A stretch of DNA of 64,000 nucleotides from Terrimonas sp. (GTDB lineage Bacteria; Bacteroidota; Bacteroidia; Chitinophagales; Chitinophagaceae), in the NCBI RefSeq assembly GCF_003075435.1, contig NZ_QCZJ01000013.1, positions 62,001 to 126,000 of the forward strand. The letters are read 5' to 3'. The notes beneath the pieces are model-generated. The model ran no database searches. It was not told the origin of the DNA and worked only from the letters and a program-made list of their open reading frames with translations. Made by a program: the position numbers and the translations under genes. Below, in pieces: positions 42,366 through 51,421 of the stretch; position 1 is the first letter of the stretch; each line of letters starts with the position of its first letter.

Positions 42366-43145
42366 ATGAGTTACGAGATAAAACAAGAAAATAAGTTCCG
42401 CTATATTGAAGAAGGGAGTGGAGAAACCCTGATATTGCTGCATGGCTTGTTTGGAGCCCTGAGCAACTTTGAACCCCTGATTGAATATTTCAAGAAAGAA
42501 TATAAAGTGGTTGTTCCTGTATTGCCGCTTTTAGAGCTTGATTTACTGCATACTTCCGTTGGCGGTATTGAAAAATTTGTTCAGAAATTTATTGAATACA
42601 AAGGGTATACCAATGTTCATCTTTTAGGAAACTCTCTCGGCGGGCATGTGGCATTGCTTCATATTCTTAAACATCCCCAAAATATTAAATCATTAATACT
42701 TACCGGAAGCTCCGGTTTGTTTGAAAATGGTATGGGAGATACTTACCCTAAGCGGGGTGATTATGAGTATATCCGCAAGAAAACCGAACTTACTTTTTAC
42801 GATCCTAAAATGGCTACCAAGGAGCTGGTTGATGAAGTATTTGAAATAACCAGCAACAGGCTTAAGGTTATTAAAATCATTGCGCTTGCAAAAAGCGCCA
42901 TCAGGAATAATCTTGGCGAAGAACTGAATGAAATAAAACAACCAACCTTATTGGTTTGGGGTAACAATGATACGATTACACCGCCGTTTGTTGGCAGAGA
43001 GTTTAATAAACTGATACCAAACAGCGAACTGCATTTCATTGATAAATGCGGTCACGCACCTATGATGGAGGTACCGGAAGAGTTTAACAAAATTTTGCAT
43101 CAGTTTCTCACAAAACTGAAAGAGCCTGCAGCGGTTACCCGGTAA
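42366..43145 (+). CDS. alpha/beta hydrolase
   Basis: The 259-residue soluble hydrolase has HGLFGALSNFEP (26-37), nucleophile S90 in LLGNSLGGHVAL, acid aspartate in WGNNDTITPP and histidine in KCGHAPMMEVPEEF. The cap domain of about 60 residues resembles C-C hydrolases and esterases (MhpC/BioH-like), but no substrate is clear. In many Bacteroidota a hydrolase precedes a CBS-domain gene and nadK; the same order is found here, which supports a conserved gene neighbourhood rather than a shared pathway. The CBS gene starts 28 bases downstream. Confidence 0.9.
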   Translation: MSYEIKQENKFRYIEEGSGETLILLHGLFGALSNFEPLIEYFKKEYKVVVPVLPLLELDLLHTSVGGIEKFVQKFIEYKGYTNVHLLGNSLGGHVALLHILKHPQNIKSLILTGSSGLFENGMGDTYPKRGDYEYIRKKTELTFYDPKMATKELVDEVFEITSNRLKVIKIIALAKSAIRNNLGEELNEIKQPTLLVWGNNDTITPPFVGREFNKLIPNSELHFIDKCGHAPMMEVPEEFNKILHQFLTKLKEPAAVTR

Positions 43146-43173
43146 TTTGCATCTGTAGAAAAAAGGCTTATTT

Positions 43174-43833
43174 ATGTTTGCAGGGCAACTCATATCGCAA
43201 AGCATTCCATTTTTGCATTTGGATGATACTGCCGGAAAGGCATTGCAGGAAATGAATGATTTTCATGTTTCGCATCTTCCTATTGTAGCAGATGAAAAAT
43301 ATTTAGGTTTGATAAGTGAAGAAGTATTACTTGATAATGATGAAAAAAGCCTTCTTCAACATCTTCATACTGATTTTATAAAGCCTTTTGTAAGGCAAAA
43401 TGATTTCTTTCTATTGGCTGTTAAAAGGGCAAGAGATATGCATTTATCTGTTGTGCCTGTTATTGCAGAGCAATATGAATTACTTGGAGTGATAAGCGAA
43501 GATGATTTATTCAGGCAACTGAGTATTTTTTCCGGTATTGATGAGCAGGGGGGAATTATAGTGCTTGAAATGGAGAAAAATGATTTTTCTGCAGGAGAGC
43601 TGAACCGGCTTATAGAATCGAATGATGCTTATATTACACAGCTTAACAGCTATTTCGATACAGCAACTCAACTGCTTACTGTTACCATTCGCATCAATAA
43701 AACCGAAATATCTGATATCGTAGCCACACTTCAAAGGCATGAATATAATATCCGTTACTATAATGGTGAGGAATTATATCAAAATGAATTGCAGAATAAC
43801 CTGGATCATCTCATGAATTATTTAAACATATAA
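43174..43833 (+). CDS. CBS-domain protein
   Basis: The 219-residue protein has two CBS motifs in the N-terminal 130 residues (ISQSIPFLHLDDTAGKALQEMNDFHVSHLPIVADEKYLGLISEE and RARDMHLSVVPVIAEQYELLGVISEDDLF), which form a Bateman unit that binds adenine nucleotides. The C-terminal part (GGIIVLEMEKNDFSAGELNRLIESND, VTIRINKTEISDIVATLQRHEY) resembles an ACT-type regulatory domain. It has no enzyme domain and may be a ligand-controlled regulator of an unknown partner. It is located between the hydrolase and the BamA-like gene. Confidence 0.88.
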   Translation: MFAGQLISQSIPFLHLDDTAGKALQEMNDFHVSHLPIVADEKYLGLISEEVLLDNDEKSLLQHLHTDFIKPFVRQNDFFLLAVKRARDMHLSVVPVIAEQYELLGVISEDDLFRQLSIFSGIDEQGGIIVLEMEKNDFSAGELNRLIESNDAYITQLNSYFDTATQLLTVTIRINKTEISDIVATLQRHEYNIRYYNGEELYQNELQNNLDHLMNYLNI

Positions 43834-43926
43834 TTCTTTTTAGGTTTCCTGAGCCTGAAATTTGTTTAATAGTGCTATTTTTAATTCTTTAGCCTATCAA
43901 TAAAAAGTATATCCACAAGGATTTTA

Positions 43927-45357
43927 ATGAGGTACTCGAACAAATATGTGTTGATGCTTGGGATTTTGCTCTGTTCACTTCAGTATTTGAAAGCACAGGA
44001 TTTAGAGGAAAAGCCACACGAGGATGATGAAGTGCTGCAACATTCTTTTATAACAATACGCAATGTTATTGCTACAGGAAATAAAATCACAAAACCTTAT
44101 ATAATAGCCAGGGAGGTACCCCTAAAAAGGGGAGAGAAATATTCTATTTCCGATATCCTGAAAAATATCCCGCTTTCAAAGCAAAACCTTATGAACACCG
44201 GGCTTTTTATTGATGTGGCTGTTGATTTTACCAACTGGAATAATGACTCGCTTGATATACTGGTAGATGTAAAAGAACGCTGGTATTATTTTCCGGTGCC
44301 TTACCTGAAACCTATTGACCGCAACTTTAATGTATGGATTAAGGAATACGATGCCAGCTTAAGCCGTGTAAACTATGGCATTAAACTGATTGGATATAAT
44401 GTAAGTGGCAGAAATGATAAGCTGAATATCTGGTTGATTTCCGGTTATTCAAGGCAGGTAGTAATGAATTATACAGCTCCATATTTTGATAAATCTCTGA
44501 AGCAGGGTATCAGTTTTGACTTTTTATATTCAGCCAATAAAGAACTGAACTACGCTACAAAAGAGGATAAGCAGGCATTTTATAAAGATCCTCATGAATT
44601 TATAACAAGCCGTTTTCGAGTAGGCGTTGGGTATAGTTTCAGAACAGGGTATATAAAACGGCATGTAGCCAGGATAAGCTATAATGTGGTTAAGATCAAT
44701 GATTCTCTTTTTGAAAGAAATCCGCGCTATTTTGATGGCGGGAAGAAAACCGCCCGGTTCCCTGAACTGTTTTATCAGTATCAGTCCATCAACGTAAATT
44801 ATATTCCTTATCCGCTTAAAGGACACCAATGGGAAGTATCTCTTTTAAAGAGAGGGCTTAACAAAAACATGAACCTGTGGGAGTTTAATGCAAAAGGAGG
44901 AAAATACTGGGAAGTTGCGCCGAAATATTATTTTGCCTTGCAGGGAAATGCTGTTGTGAAGTTACCTTTTGATCAACCATATTATAACCAGCAATTACTT
45001 GGCTACGGAGATAATTTTTTAAGAGGACTTGAAAATTATGTAGTAGACGGGTCAGTGGCAGGCGTAACCAAAGCTACTTTCAGGCGGGAGATATGGACGC
45101 CCAAGTTGCGCACGGGCTTAAAATCGAGGCTGTATGGTACCATACCTTTTAAATTTTACCTGAAAGTGTATGGCGATGCCGGATATGTATATAATAAAAC
45201 ACCGCCCCCATCCAATGTTCTAAACAACAGGTTATTATATACCGGTGGCGGTGGTTTGGATATCTGGAGTATATATGATGCTACTATTTCGCTGGAGTAC
45301 AGCTTTAATCAATTAGGCCAGCGCGGACTCTTTTTCCAGGCAGGACTTGGGTTGTAA
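43927..45357 (+). CDS. BamA/TamA-family outer-membrane protein (Omp85-like)
   Basis: The 476-residue protein has a signal peptide (LMLGILLCSLQYLKAQ) and a single POTRA-like domain (about 38-118: FITIRNVIATGNKITKPYIIAREVPLKRGEKYSISDIL). A C-terminal beta-barrel follows (surface-antigen type, ending GLFFQAGLGL). It is shorter than BamA, which carries five POTRA domains, so it may be a dedicated translocator for one or a few outer-membrane substrates. It is placed between the CBS gene and nadK. The final aromatic residues fit an outer-membrane barrel poorly, but the repeated Tyr/Phe strand pattern is clear. Confidence 0.88.
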   Translation: MRYSNKYVLMLGILLCSLQYLKAQDLEEKPHEDDEVLQHSFITIRNVIATGNKITKPYIIAREVPLKRGEKYSISDILKNIPLSKQNLMNTGLFIDVAVDFTNWNNDSLDILVDVKERWYYFPVPYLKPIDRNFNVWIKEYDASLSRVNYGIKLIGYNVSGRNDKLNIWLISGYSRQVVMNYTAPYFDKSLKQGISFDFLYSANKELNYATKEDKQAFYKDPHEFITSRFRVGVGYSFRTGYIKRHVARISYNVVKINDSLFERNPRYFDGGKKTARFPELFYQYQSINVNYIPYPLKGHQWEVSLLKRGLNKNMNLWEFNAKGGKYWEVAPKYYFALQGNAVVKLPFDQPYYNQQLLGYGDNFLRGLENYVVDGSVAGVTKATFRREIWTPKLRTGLKSRLYGTIPFKFYLKVYGDAGYVYNKTPPPSNVLNNRLLYTGGGGLDIWSIYDATISLEYSFNQLGQRGLFFQAGLGL

Positions 45358-45400
45358 TTCAGGATAAAATAAACGGGTAGCTGTTATTAAAATTGATGTT

Positions 45401-45408
45401 TAATTTTG
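45401..45408 (+). promoter_or_regulatory. -7 element (TAATTTTG) of nadK
   Basis: TAATTTTG matches TAnnTTTG and lies 42 bases before the nadK ATG. Confidence 0.4.
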
Positions 45409-45450
45409 GAGCGGTCTCAGCCATAAATCTTTTAAGCAAATTTTATTTAC

Positions 45451-46326
45451 ATGAAAATCGCAATATACAGCAGGGGTGGTGAAAGTGTTAATAAGGATGA
45501 TGTTTTGCTGCTATTCAAAGAACTGGAAAAGCAGAAAATCACTTTTGTTATCTATCGTGATTTTTTTGAGCAGATAAAAGATATTACTTCAGCAGATCAG
45601 CATAATACCTTTACCGACGCATCTGAACTTGACGATAGTTTTGAGTGCTTGCTAAGTATGGGAGGAGATGGAACCATGCTGGATACGCTCACGTTTATAC
45701 GCGATTCAAATATACCTGTGCTGGGTATTAATTTTGGACGACTGGGTTTTTTGGCTACTATAGGCAAACATGAGCTGCGGGATGCGGTTACTTCTCTTGC
45801 AAACAGAACTTACCTCATTGATAAGAGAAGTTTGATTCATCTTGATGCCAATATTCCGCTTTTTGGAGACACGCCCTATGGGCTGAATGAATTTGCTATT
45901 CATAAAAAGGATACCTCATCGATGATAAAAATTCATACCTATCTTAACGGGGAGTTTTTAAATACCTATTGGGCAGACGGGCTGATAGTAGCAACACCAA
46001 CAGGATCAACCGGATATTCATTAAGCTGCAATGGACCGGTGGTATTTCCTGAATCCGCAAGTTTTGTAATTACTCCTGTGGCTCCGCATAACCTTAATGT
46101 GCGGCCCATCATAATTCCAGACAACAATATTGTTTCTTTTGAGGTAGAAGGCAGAACCGATCAATTTATATGCGCATTAGATTCCAGGCGCGAAATTGTA
46201 AGTAAGGATACTCAGATTGCTATTAAAAAGGAAGCCTTTTCGCTTAGCCTTATCCGCCTGAATGAAAACAGTTTCCTGCAAACGCTCCGCAACAAACTCT
46301 CCTGGGGCCTGGATAAGAGGAATTAG
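45451..46326 (+). CDS. nadK: NAD kinase
   Basis: It phosphorylates NAD to NADP with ATP and is the only source of NADP. The 291-residue product has GGDGTML at 71-77, the NE motif in GLNEFAIHK, and the C-terminal block GSTGYSLSCNGPVV with the conserved GxTGY loop. Length and layout are those of a bacterial NadK. It carries its own TAnnTTTG element and follows the BamA-like gene by 93 bases. It is followed by a DUF6089-type protein, the usual neighbour in this phylum. Confidence 0.97.
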   Translation: MKIAIYSRGGESVNKDDVLLLFKELEKQKITFVIYRDFFEQIKDITSADQHNTFTDASELDDSFECLLSMGGDGTMLDTLTFIRDSNIPVLGINFGRLGFLATIGKHELRDAVTSLANRTYLIDKRSLIHLDANIPLFGDTPYGLNEFAIHKKDTSSMIKIHTYLNGEFLNTYWADGLIVATPTGSTGYSLSCNGPVVFPESASFVITPVAPHNLNVRPIIIPDNNIVSFEVEGRTDQFICALDSRREIVSKDTQIAIKKEAFSLSLIRLNENSFLQTLRNKLSWGLDKRN

Positions 46327-46457
46327 ACATATTAAGATTTAATTAAAATCGACGGATATCTTATGGAGTTTCCACGGTAATCACGTATTTTGCACAACAA
46401 TCATTTATCCTCAAACCTCCATATATCGAAGCAGTTTTACTTAAAGTAAATTAATGT

Positions 46458-47318
46458 TTGATGAAGAAGTTATCCGTGTCTTTTTTATTAGTGATTATCT
46501 TCTCAGCTTCCAGAGCACAGGTAGTTGACGGAGTGAAACAGGAAGGAGAAATTGGCGTGACTGTTGGAGCAGCACACTATTTTGGAGATTTAAATACTAA
46601 TGTAGGAATTAACAGGCCTAAACCTGCTGTTGGTGTTTTTTTTCGCAAACAGTTCAGCGAGTATATCGCTTTGCGGTTAGGATTACATTACGCGCAGCTC
46701 GGTTATTCTGATATTTACAGCAATAATGAATTTCAGAAAAGAAGGAACCTCAGCTTTAATTCTAATATATGGGAAGCAACCCTGCAGGGAGATTTTAATT
46801 TCATGCGGTTTGTTCCAGGCGATCCTTATTTAAGATTCACGCCCTATGTTACATTGGGTATCGGCGCGTTTAATTATGATCCATACGCATATCTTGGAGG
46901 AACCAAGTTTTATTTAAGAAATATAGGTACCGAAGGACAAGGCTCTTCTTTATACCCCAATCGCAAGCCATACAGTGCTGTGGCTTTTTGTATGCCTTTG
47001 GGAATGGGAGTTAAATACAGCATTAATCCTAACCTGAATTTCTCATTTGAAGTTGCTTATCGTTTTACTACCACAGATTATCTTGATGATATAAGTACTA
47101 CCTATGCACCGGATGCATATGCACAAACAATGCCCGACGGTACTGCTACCGCATGGTATTTATTACAGGATCGTTCTTATGAAACAGGGGATGGAGTACG
47201 CATCGGAACCAAAGGACGCCAGAGAGGATTTAGCGGCCAGCGTGATGCATATATTATTGCTGAAGTAGGGCTGGCTTTAACGCTTACTTCTTATAAATGT
47301 CCTACGGCAAAATATTAA
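46458..47318 (+). CDS. outer-membrane beta-barrel protein, DUF6089-like
   Basis: The 286-residue protein has a signal peptide (SFLLVIIFSASRAQ) and a series of amphipathic strands typical of an eight-stranded outer-membrane barrel: GEIGVTVGAAHYFGDLN, YIALRLGLHYAQLGYSD, YLRFTPYVTLGIGAFNYDPYA, FSFEVAYRFTTTDYLDD, AYIIAEVGLALTLTSY. The family, which I recall as DUF6089, is a standard neighbour of nadK and the uppS/bamA region in Bacteroidota. Here uppS and bamA are not downstream. Function is unknown. An ATG one codon later is an equal start. Confidence 0.85.
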   Translation: MMKKLSVSFLLVIIFSASRAQVVDGVKQEGEIGVTVGAAHYFGDLNTNVGINRPKPAVGVFFRKQFSEYIALRLGLHYAQLGYSDIYSNNEFQKRRNLSFNSNIWEATLQGDFNFMRFVPGDPYLRFTPYVTLGIGAFNYDPYAYLGGTKFYLRNIGTEGQGSSLYPNRKPYSAVAFCMPLGMGVKYSINPNLNFSFEVAYRFTTTDYLDDISTTYAPDAYAQTMPDGTATAWYLLQDRSYETGDGVRIGTKGRQRGFSGQRDAYIIAEVGLALTLTSYKCPTAKY

Positions 47319-47485
47319 ATGCTGACCTTGTAATATTGTATAAGGCAGGGAACAAAAGTTTGGTATGTTGCACCGTATACTTCCTGCCTCTGACCTTATA
47401 CCTTCCTCCATCTGCCTTTTACCATCCCGCAAATGATAAATCCATATTATAGGATAGCTTTGCTGTAAACAGGACCTATTTCTAC

Positions 47486-49708
47486 ATGAATTATATAAAT
47501 GAATTTACAAAATTCATCACTGGTCAGTATCTTACTAAGGGCGTGCGCATTACCGCGGGTGCAATTTTGCCGGCACTTATTCTATATCATTATGATTTAT
47601 TGTCGATAGGTATTGCCATGCCGCTCGGCGCTTTAATGGTTAGCCTTACCGATTCTCCGGGCCCCATACATCACAGGCGCAATGGTATGCTGGTGAGTAA
47701 TATTTTAAATTTTGTAGTAGCCATCATTATAGGATTTACCCGCTATTATCCCTGGCTGCTTGCTATAGAGCTTACATTGCTCGGTTTTTTCCTTTCTTTT
47801 ATTGGTATTTACGGAGCGCGGGCCAGCTCAATAGGTTTAATAGCAATTATAGTTATCGTGCTGAACATTGATGTACATCATTCGCAGGACAGGGTTTGGC
47901 AGGATGCGCTGTTTATGCTTGCAGGGGGCATGTGGTATATGTTAATGAGCCTGGTGCTATATTCTTTGCGCCCTTACCTTCTTATTCAGCAGGCGCTTGG
48001 CGAATGTATAATTGAAACTGCGGAATACTTACAGGTGAAATCGAAAATGTATAGCTTTAATACTGATCCTGATGAGATTTATAAAGAAATTCTTCCGCTT
48101 CAGATAAACATACATAACCAGCAGGAACAATTGCGTGAGCTATTATTTAAGGCAAGAGGATTTACGCGTGAATCAACTACAAAAGGAAGAATACTGTTGA
48201 TGATGTTTCTTGATTCTGTGGACCTCTTTGAACAGGTAATGACAACGCAGCAAAATTACAACGCTTTACGCTCCTATTTTAAAGAAGGAGATATCCTGGA
48301 AAAATTCAGATTGCTTATTGTTGAAACTGCTGTTGAATTAGATAAGTTAGGACTGGTGATTCAAAGCGGCTTTCCTCCTAAGGGTAATGAAAGGCTTAGC
48401 GAACTGATAACAGAAACAGAAGACTATTTTGTTGCTTACAGGGAAAGTCATATATCACCTGAAAACCTGGAAGGGTTTATCAGCCTGCGGCATGTGCTTA
48501 ATTCAATAAAGGACATAGCAGAACGTATTAAACGTTTGCGTAGGTATAGCACATATAGCAGTAAGGTAAGCAAAGAAGTAAAACCAGATGTTGTGGATGT
48601 TGAAAAATTTGTTTCTACGCAGGAACTGGATCCCAAATTGCTTAAGGAAAATCTGTCGCTGCAATCAAATATTTTCAGGCATTCGGTCAGGGTAAGTATA
48701 TGCATTTTTGCAGGGTATGCCATTTCACAGTTATTTCCCTTTGGGCATAGCTATTGGATATTGCTTACCATTGTTACCATTTTAAAGCCTGCATACAGCC
48801 TTAGCAAAAGCAGAAATGTTGAAAGGCTTCTCGGAACAATTGTAGGTGTGTTTATCGGGTTTTTAATCCTGAATTATGTAACCGAAACTTATATATTATT
48901 TATAGGAACCATTGTTTCAATGATTGTAGGTTACAGTTTTTTGCAGATTAAATATTTCATCAGTGTAATTGGTATTACGCTGTATGTTTTATTGTCGTTT
49001 CACTTTTTGCATCCAGTAGATTTCAGAAGTGTTTCTACAGATCGGATTATTGATACGGCGATAGGCTCGGCTATTTCTTTTATTGGTGCGTTTTTTATTT
49101 TACCCAAATGGGAGCGTGAGCAGGTAGATGAATATATTGCGCGGCTTATGGAAGCCAATACAAAATATTTTACTACTGTGGCCAAAGCATTTTATGCAAA
49201 TTCGCTGGATATAAATGAATATAAGATCACCAGAAAAGAAGCGTATGTTGCTTTGGCAAATTTATCAGACGCGTTTCAGCGTTTGTTATCAGAGCCTTCA
49301 GGCAGAAATAAACACCCGGAATTATTGCACCAGTTGGTAGTAAGTAATCATATGCTTACTTCTCATATTGCTTCCCTGGCTACTTACGCCAAATCGCTTG
49401 CTTTGAGATACCGGTCTGATGCTTTTAAATCGGTAGCTCAATCAATAGAGCTGCAAATGCAGTATGCTTTAGCTTTATCGCAGCACAAAAAAAGCGACCT
49501 GCCTGTGCTCAACGAACAGGGTTTTGCAAGAGTAAGAGATATTATTCAAAATCTTCGTAATAAAAGAGTAGAAGAACTCCAAAGTGGTATGCAGGAAAGT
49601 GATACACGTAAGCAATTTTCAGGATTTAAAGCAATATCCGATCAGTTTGAACTCATACAAACCATTATTTCGGACATTATTAATGTTCTCAAAAAATTGA
49701 TAATTTAG
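47486..49708 (+). CDS. FUSC-family inner-membrane protein (YccS-like)
   Basis: The 740-residue protein has two hydrophobic blocks: residues about 25-165, and about 402-520, each with six helices. Long cytoplasmic helical regions separate and follow them (coiled-coil-like around 215-390 and 530-735). The layout matches the YccS/YhfK and aromatic-acid exporter (FUSC) family, thought to export aromatic or toxic acids with a small accessory protein. There is no adjacent membrane-fusion gene here, so the role is uncertain. It follows the DUF6089 gene by about 170 bases. Confidence 0.9.
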   Translation: MNYINEFTKFITGQYLTKGVRITAGAILPALILYHYDLLSIGIAMPLGALMVSLTDSPGPIHHRRNGMLVSNILNFVVAIIIGFTRYYPWLLAIELTLLGFFLSFIGIYGARASSIGLIAIIVIVLNIDVHHSQDRVWQDALFMLAGGMWYMLMSLVLYSLRPYLLIQQALGECIIETAEYLQVKSKMYSFNTDPDEIYKEILPLQINIHNQQEQLRELLFKARGFTRESTTKGRILLMMFLDSVDLFEQVMTTQQNYNALRSYFKEGDILEKFRLLIVETAVELDKLGLVIQSGFPPKGNERLSELITETEDYFVAYRESHISPENLEGFISLRHVLNSIKDIAERIKRLRRYSTYSSKVSKEVKPDVVDVEKFVSTQELDPKLLKENLSLQSNIFRHSVRVSICIFAGYAISQLFPFGHSYWILLTIVTILKPAYSLSKSRNVERLLGTIVGVFIGFLILNYVTETYILFIGTIVSMIVGYSFLQIKYFISVIGITLYVLLSFHFLHPVDFRSVSTDRIIDTAIGSAISFIGAFFILPKWEREQVDEYIARLMEANTKYFTTVAKAFYANSLDINEYKITRKEAYVALANLSDAFQRLLSEPSGRNKHPELLHQLVVSNHMLTSHIASLATYAKSLALRYRSDAFKSVAQSIELQMQYALALSQHKKSDLPVLNEQGFARVRDIIQNLRNKRVEELQSGMQESDTRKQFSGFKAISDQFELIQTIISDIINVLKKLII

Positions 49709-49912
49709 TAAAACAAGGTATGGATTTTGCTAAGAAAACGCATTCAGATAATTTAAAAAACACCAAAATAGGTTTCTGTTAATCTATATCAAAACCTTGG
49801 CCGGTTAATACCCGCTATATTGTGTGGCTACCTGAAAAAGAGTTGATTTTAAACCACTTGAGAAATTGCCTGCTGATTGAGTGCTTTTATTGTTAACAAT
49901 ATCTAAAAGCGT

Positions 49913-50701
49913 ATGCCGTTTAAATTCAGGCTTAGAAAAAAGATATCCATGAAAATCCGTATTACCCGTAAACACATAGCATATTTATTGCTATCCGCAT
50001 TTCCTGTTTTTGTAGCAAGTACACTCAAAACAAATGCTATATCTCCGGCTCTTCCCGGTATTACATATTATTTACCCGCTGACATTAATATTGAAGCAAA
50101 ACAATCTTTCCTCAACAGGTTGTACGACAGTGCAGGCTTGGATGCATCCGGCTTGCAAAAAAAGGTGCTGGAAATAGCTATGGAAGGTTTCAGTAAACTG
50201 ATGATGAAAGGGCGATTGAATAAAGACAGCATCCTTACTATCGTGGATTTTTCAAAATCTTCTAAAAACAAAAGATTGTATGTAATTGATTTGAAGAACG
50301 AAGTGTTGCTGTTTAATACGCTGGTAGCGCATGGCAGAAATTCCGGGGGAGAATATGCCCGTAGTTTTTCGAATGTGCCATCTTCAAATAAAAGCAGTCT
50401 CGGGTTTTATGTTACAGCGTCAACATACAGGGGTGAGAACGGGTACTCTCTGCGTTTGCAGGGAGTGGAAAGAAATATTAACGACAGAGCTTACCGGAGA
50501 GCTATTGTAATGCATGGTGCTGAATATGCAAATCCTCAGTTTCTGGCGGCAAGAGGTATATTGGGACGGAGTTTCGGATGCCCTGCCATTCCTATGGAAG
50601 AAAACGCGGCTATTATTGATGTAATTAAAGACGGGTCATGCCTTTTCATATATTCACCCGATAAAAAATATTTCAAACTTTCTACGGTTCTAAACGGTTA
50701 A
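49913..50701 (+). CDS. L,D-transpeptidase-like murein protein (YkuD_2-type)
   Basis: The 262-residue exported protein has a hydrophobic leader at about residues 20-37. The catalytic signature sits at the C-terminus: H201 in MHGAEYANPQF and C223 in GRSFGCPAIPMEE, as in the murein L,D-transpeptidase catalytic family (PF13645 by memory). The nucleophilic cysteine would cross-link or cut peptidoglycan stem peptides, or attach proteins to murein. The frame begins at 49913, but the ATG at 49949 (MKIRITRKHIAYLL) gives a more normal signal peptide and may be the true start. A terminator follows immediately. Confidence 0.9.
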   Translation: MPFKFRLRKKISMKIRITRKHIAYLLLSAFPVFVASTLKTNAISPALPGITYYLPADINIEAKQSFLNRLYDSAGLDASGLQKKVLEIAMEGFSKLMMKGRLNKDSILTIVDFSKSSKNKRLYVIDLKNEVLLFNTLVAHGRNSGGEYARSFSNVPSSNKSSLGFYVTASTYRGENGYSLRLQGVERNINDRAYRRAIVMHGAEYANPQFLAARGILGRSFGCPAIPMEENAAIIDVIKDGSCLFIYSPDKKYFKLSTVLNG

Positions 50702-50729
50702 GGTGAATGTAAGAATGGTTAAGGTTGAT

Positions 50730-50760
50730 GCCCGTATCCTATGGATAGCGGGCTTTTTTT
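50730..50760 (+). terminator. terminator of the L,D-transpeptidase gene
   Basis: GCCCG-TATCC pairs with GGATA-CGGGC (one bulged base), with a 3-base loop, followed by a run of seven T. Confidence 0.85.
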
Positions 50761-51421
50761 ATCCGAGAAACCAAGCAGCTATCCACTGGCTGATGAATCC
50801 TGTAACAAGTCCTCCAATAATATCAGCCATATTATGATCAGATACAAGTAAACGGGAGGTGCAGATAATGCCTGTAATAAGTACTGCAAATGCAAACGGA
50901 ATACTTACAACAGCAGGGGATGTATATAAAAGAACCGTAAAGAAGCCGATCAATCCCCCGGCGCCGGTAGTGTGCATGCTGATTTTAAAATAAATGTTGG
51001 CAATGAAAGCTATTGCAGTGGCAAGAAAAATACCAAGCGTCATTATTGCCATCACGGATGGTATATCTCCTTTGTTTTTGAATACATAGAAGTTCCAGAA
51101 AAAATAGATCATGCAAATAGTATAGAGCAGTATTCTGTCTTTCCTGGTTTTCAGATAAATAGAATCAATAAAGCCAAGGGCTTTACATAGCAATACGGAG
51201 ATGAGTGGAAAAAAAATACTATTTACTATATAGATCAATATCGTTTGCAGCCTGGTGATCTTGCTTACCCCTATAAAATAATCCGGCTGCAGGTAAACAA
51301 TATACAAACACATATACAGGCCGATAAACAAAGGATGGAATATCCAGGAAAAGAAATTTGCTAATGCTTTAATAACAGGCGATGTATGCACCGCAGTGGT
51401 AGTAGAAACAGAGCTCATCAT
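50759..51421 (-). CDS. membrane phosphatase-like protein (PAP2 superfamily, reduced motif)
   Basis: The 220-residue protein has about six membrane helices. The C-terminal part carries SRLLVSDHNMADIIGG, which corresponds to motif 3 of PAP2 phosphatases (SR...H...D), and KISMHTTGAGG to a shortened motif 2; the lysine-rich first motif is not clear. PAP2 enzymes remove phosphate from lipid or undecaprenyl carriers. Because motif 1 is weak, a non-enzymatic relative is possible. It overlaps the rpoN stop codon (ATGA), so it is cotranscribed with rpoN. Confidence 0.72.
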   Translation of the reverse strand: MMSSVSTTTAVHTSPVIKALANFFSWIFHPLFIGLYMCLYIVYLQPDYFIGVSKITRLQTILIYIVNSIFFPLISVLLCKALGFIDSIYLKTRKDRILLYTICMIYFFWNFYVFKNKGDIPSVMAIMTLGIFLATAIAFIANIYFKISMHTTGAGGLIGFFTVLLYTSPAVVSIPFAFAVLITGIICTSRLLVSDHNMADIIGGLVTGFISQWIAAWFLG

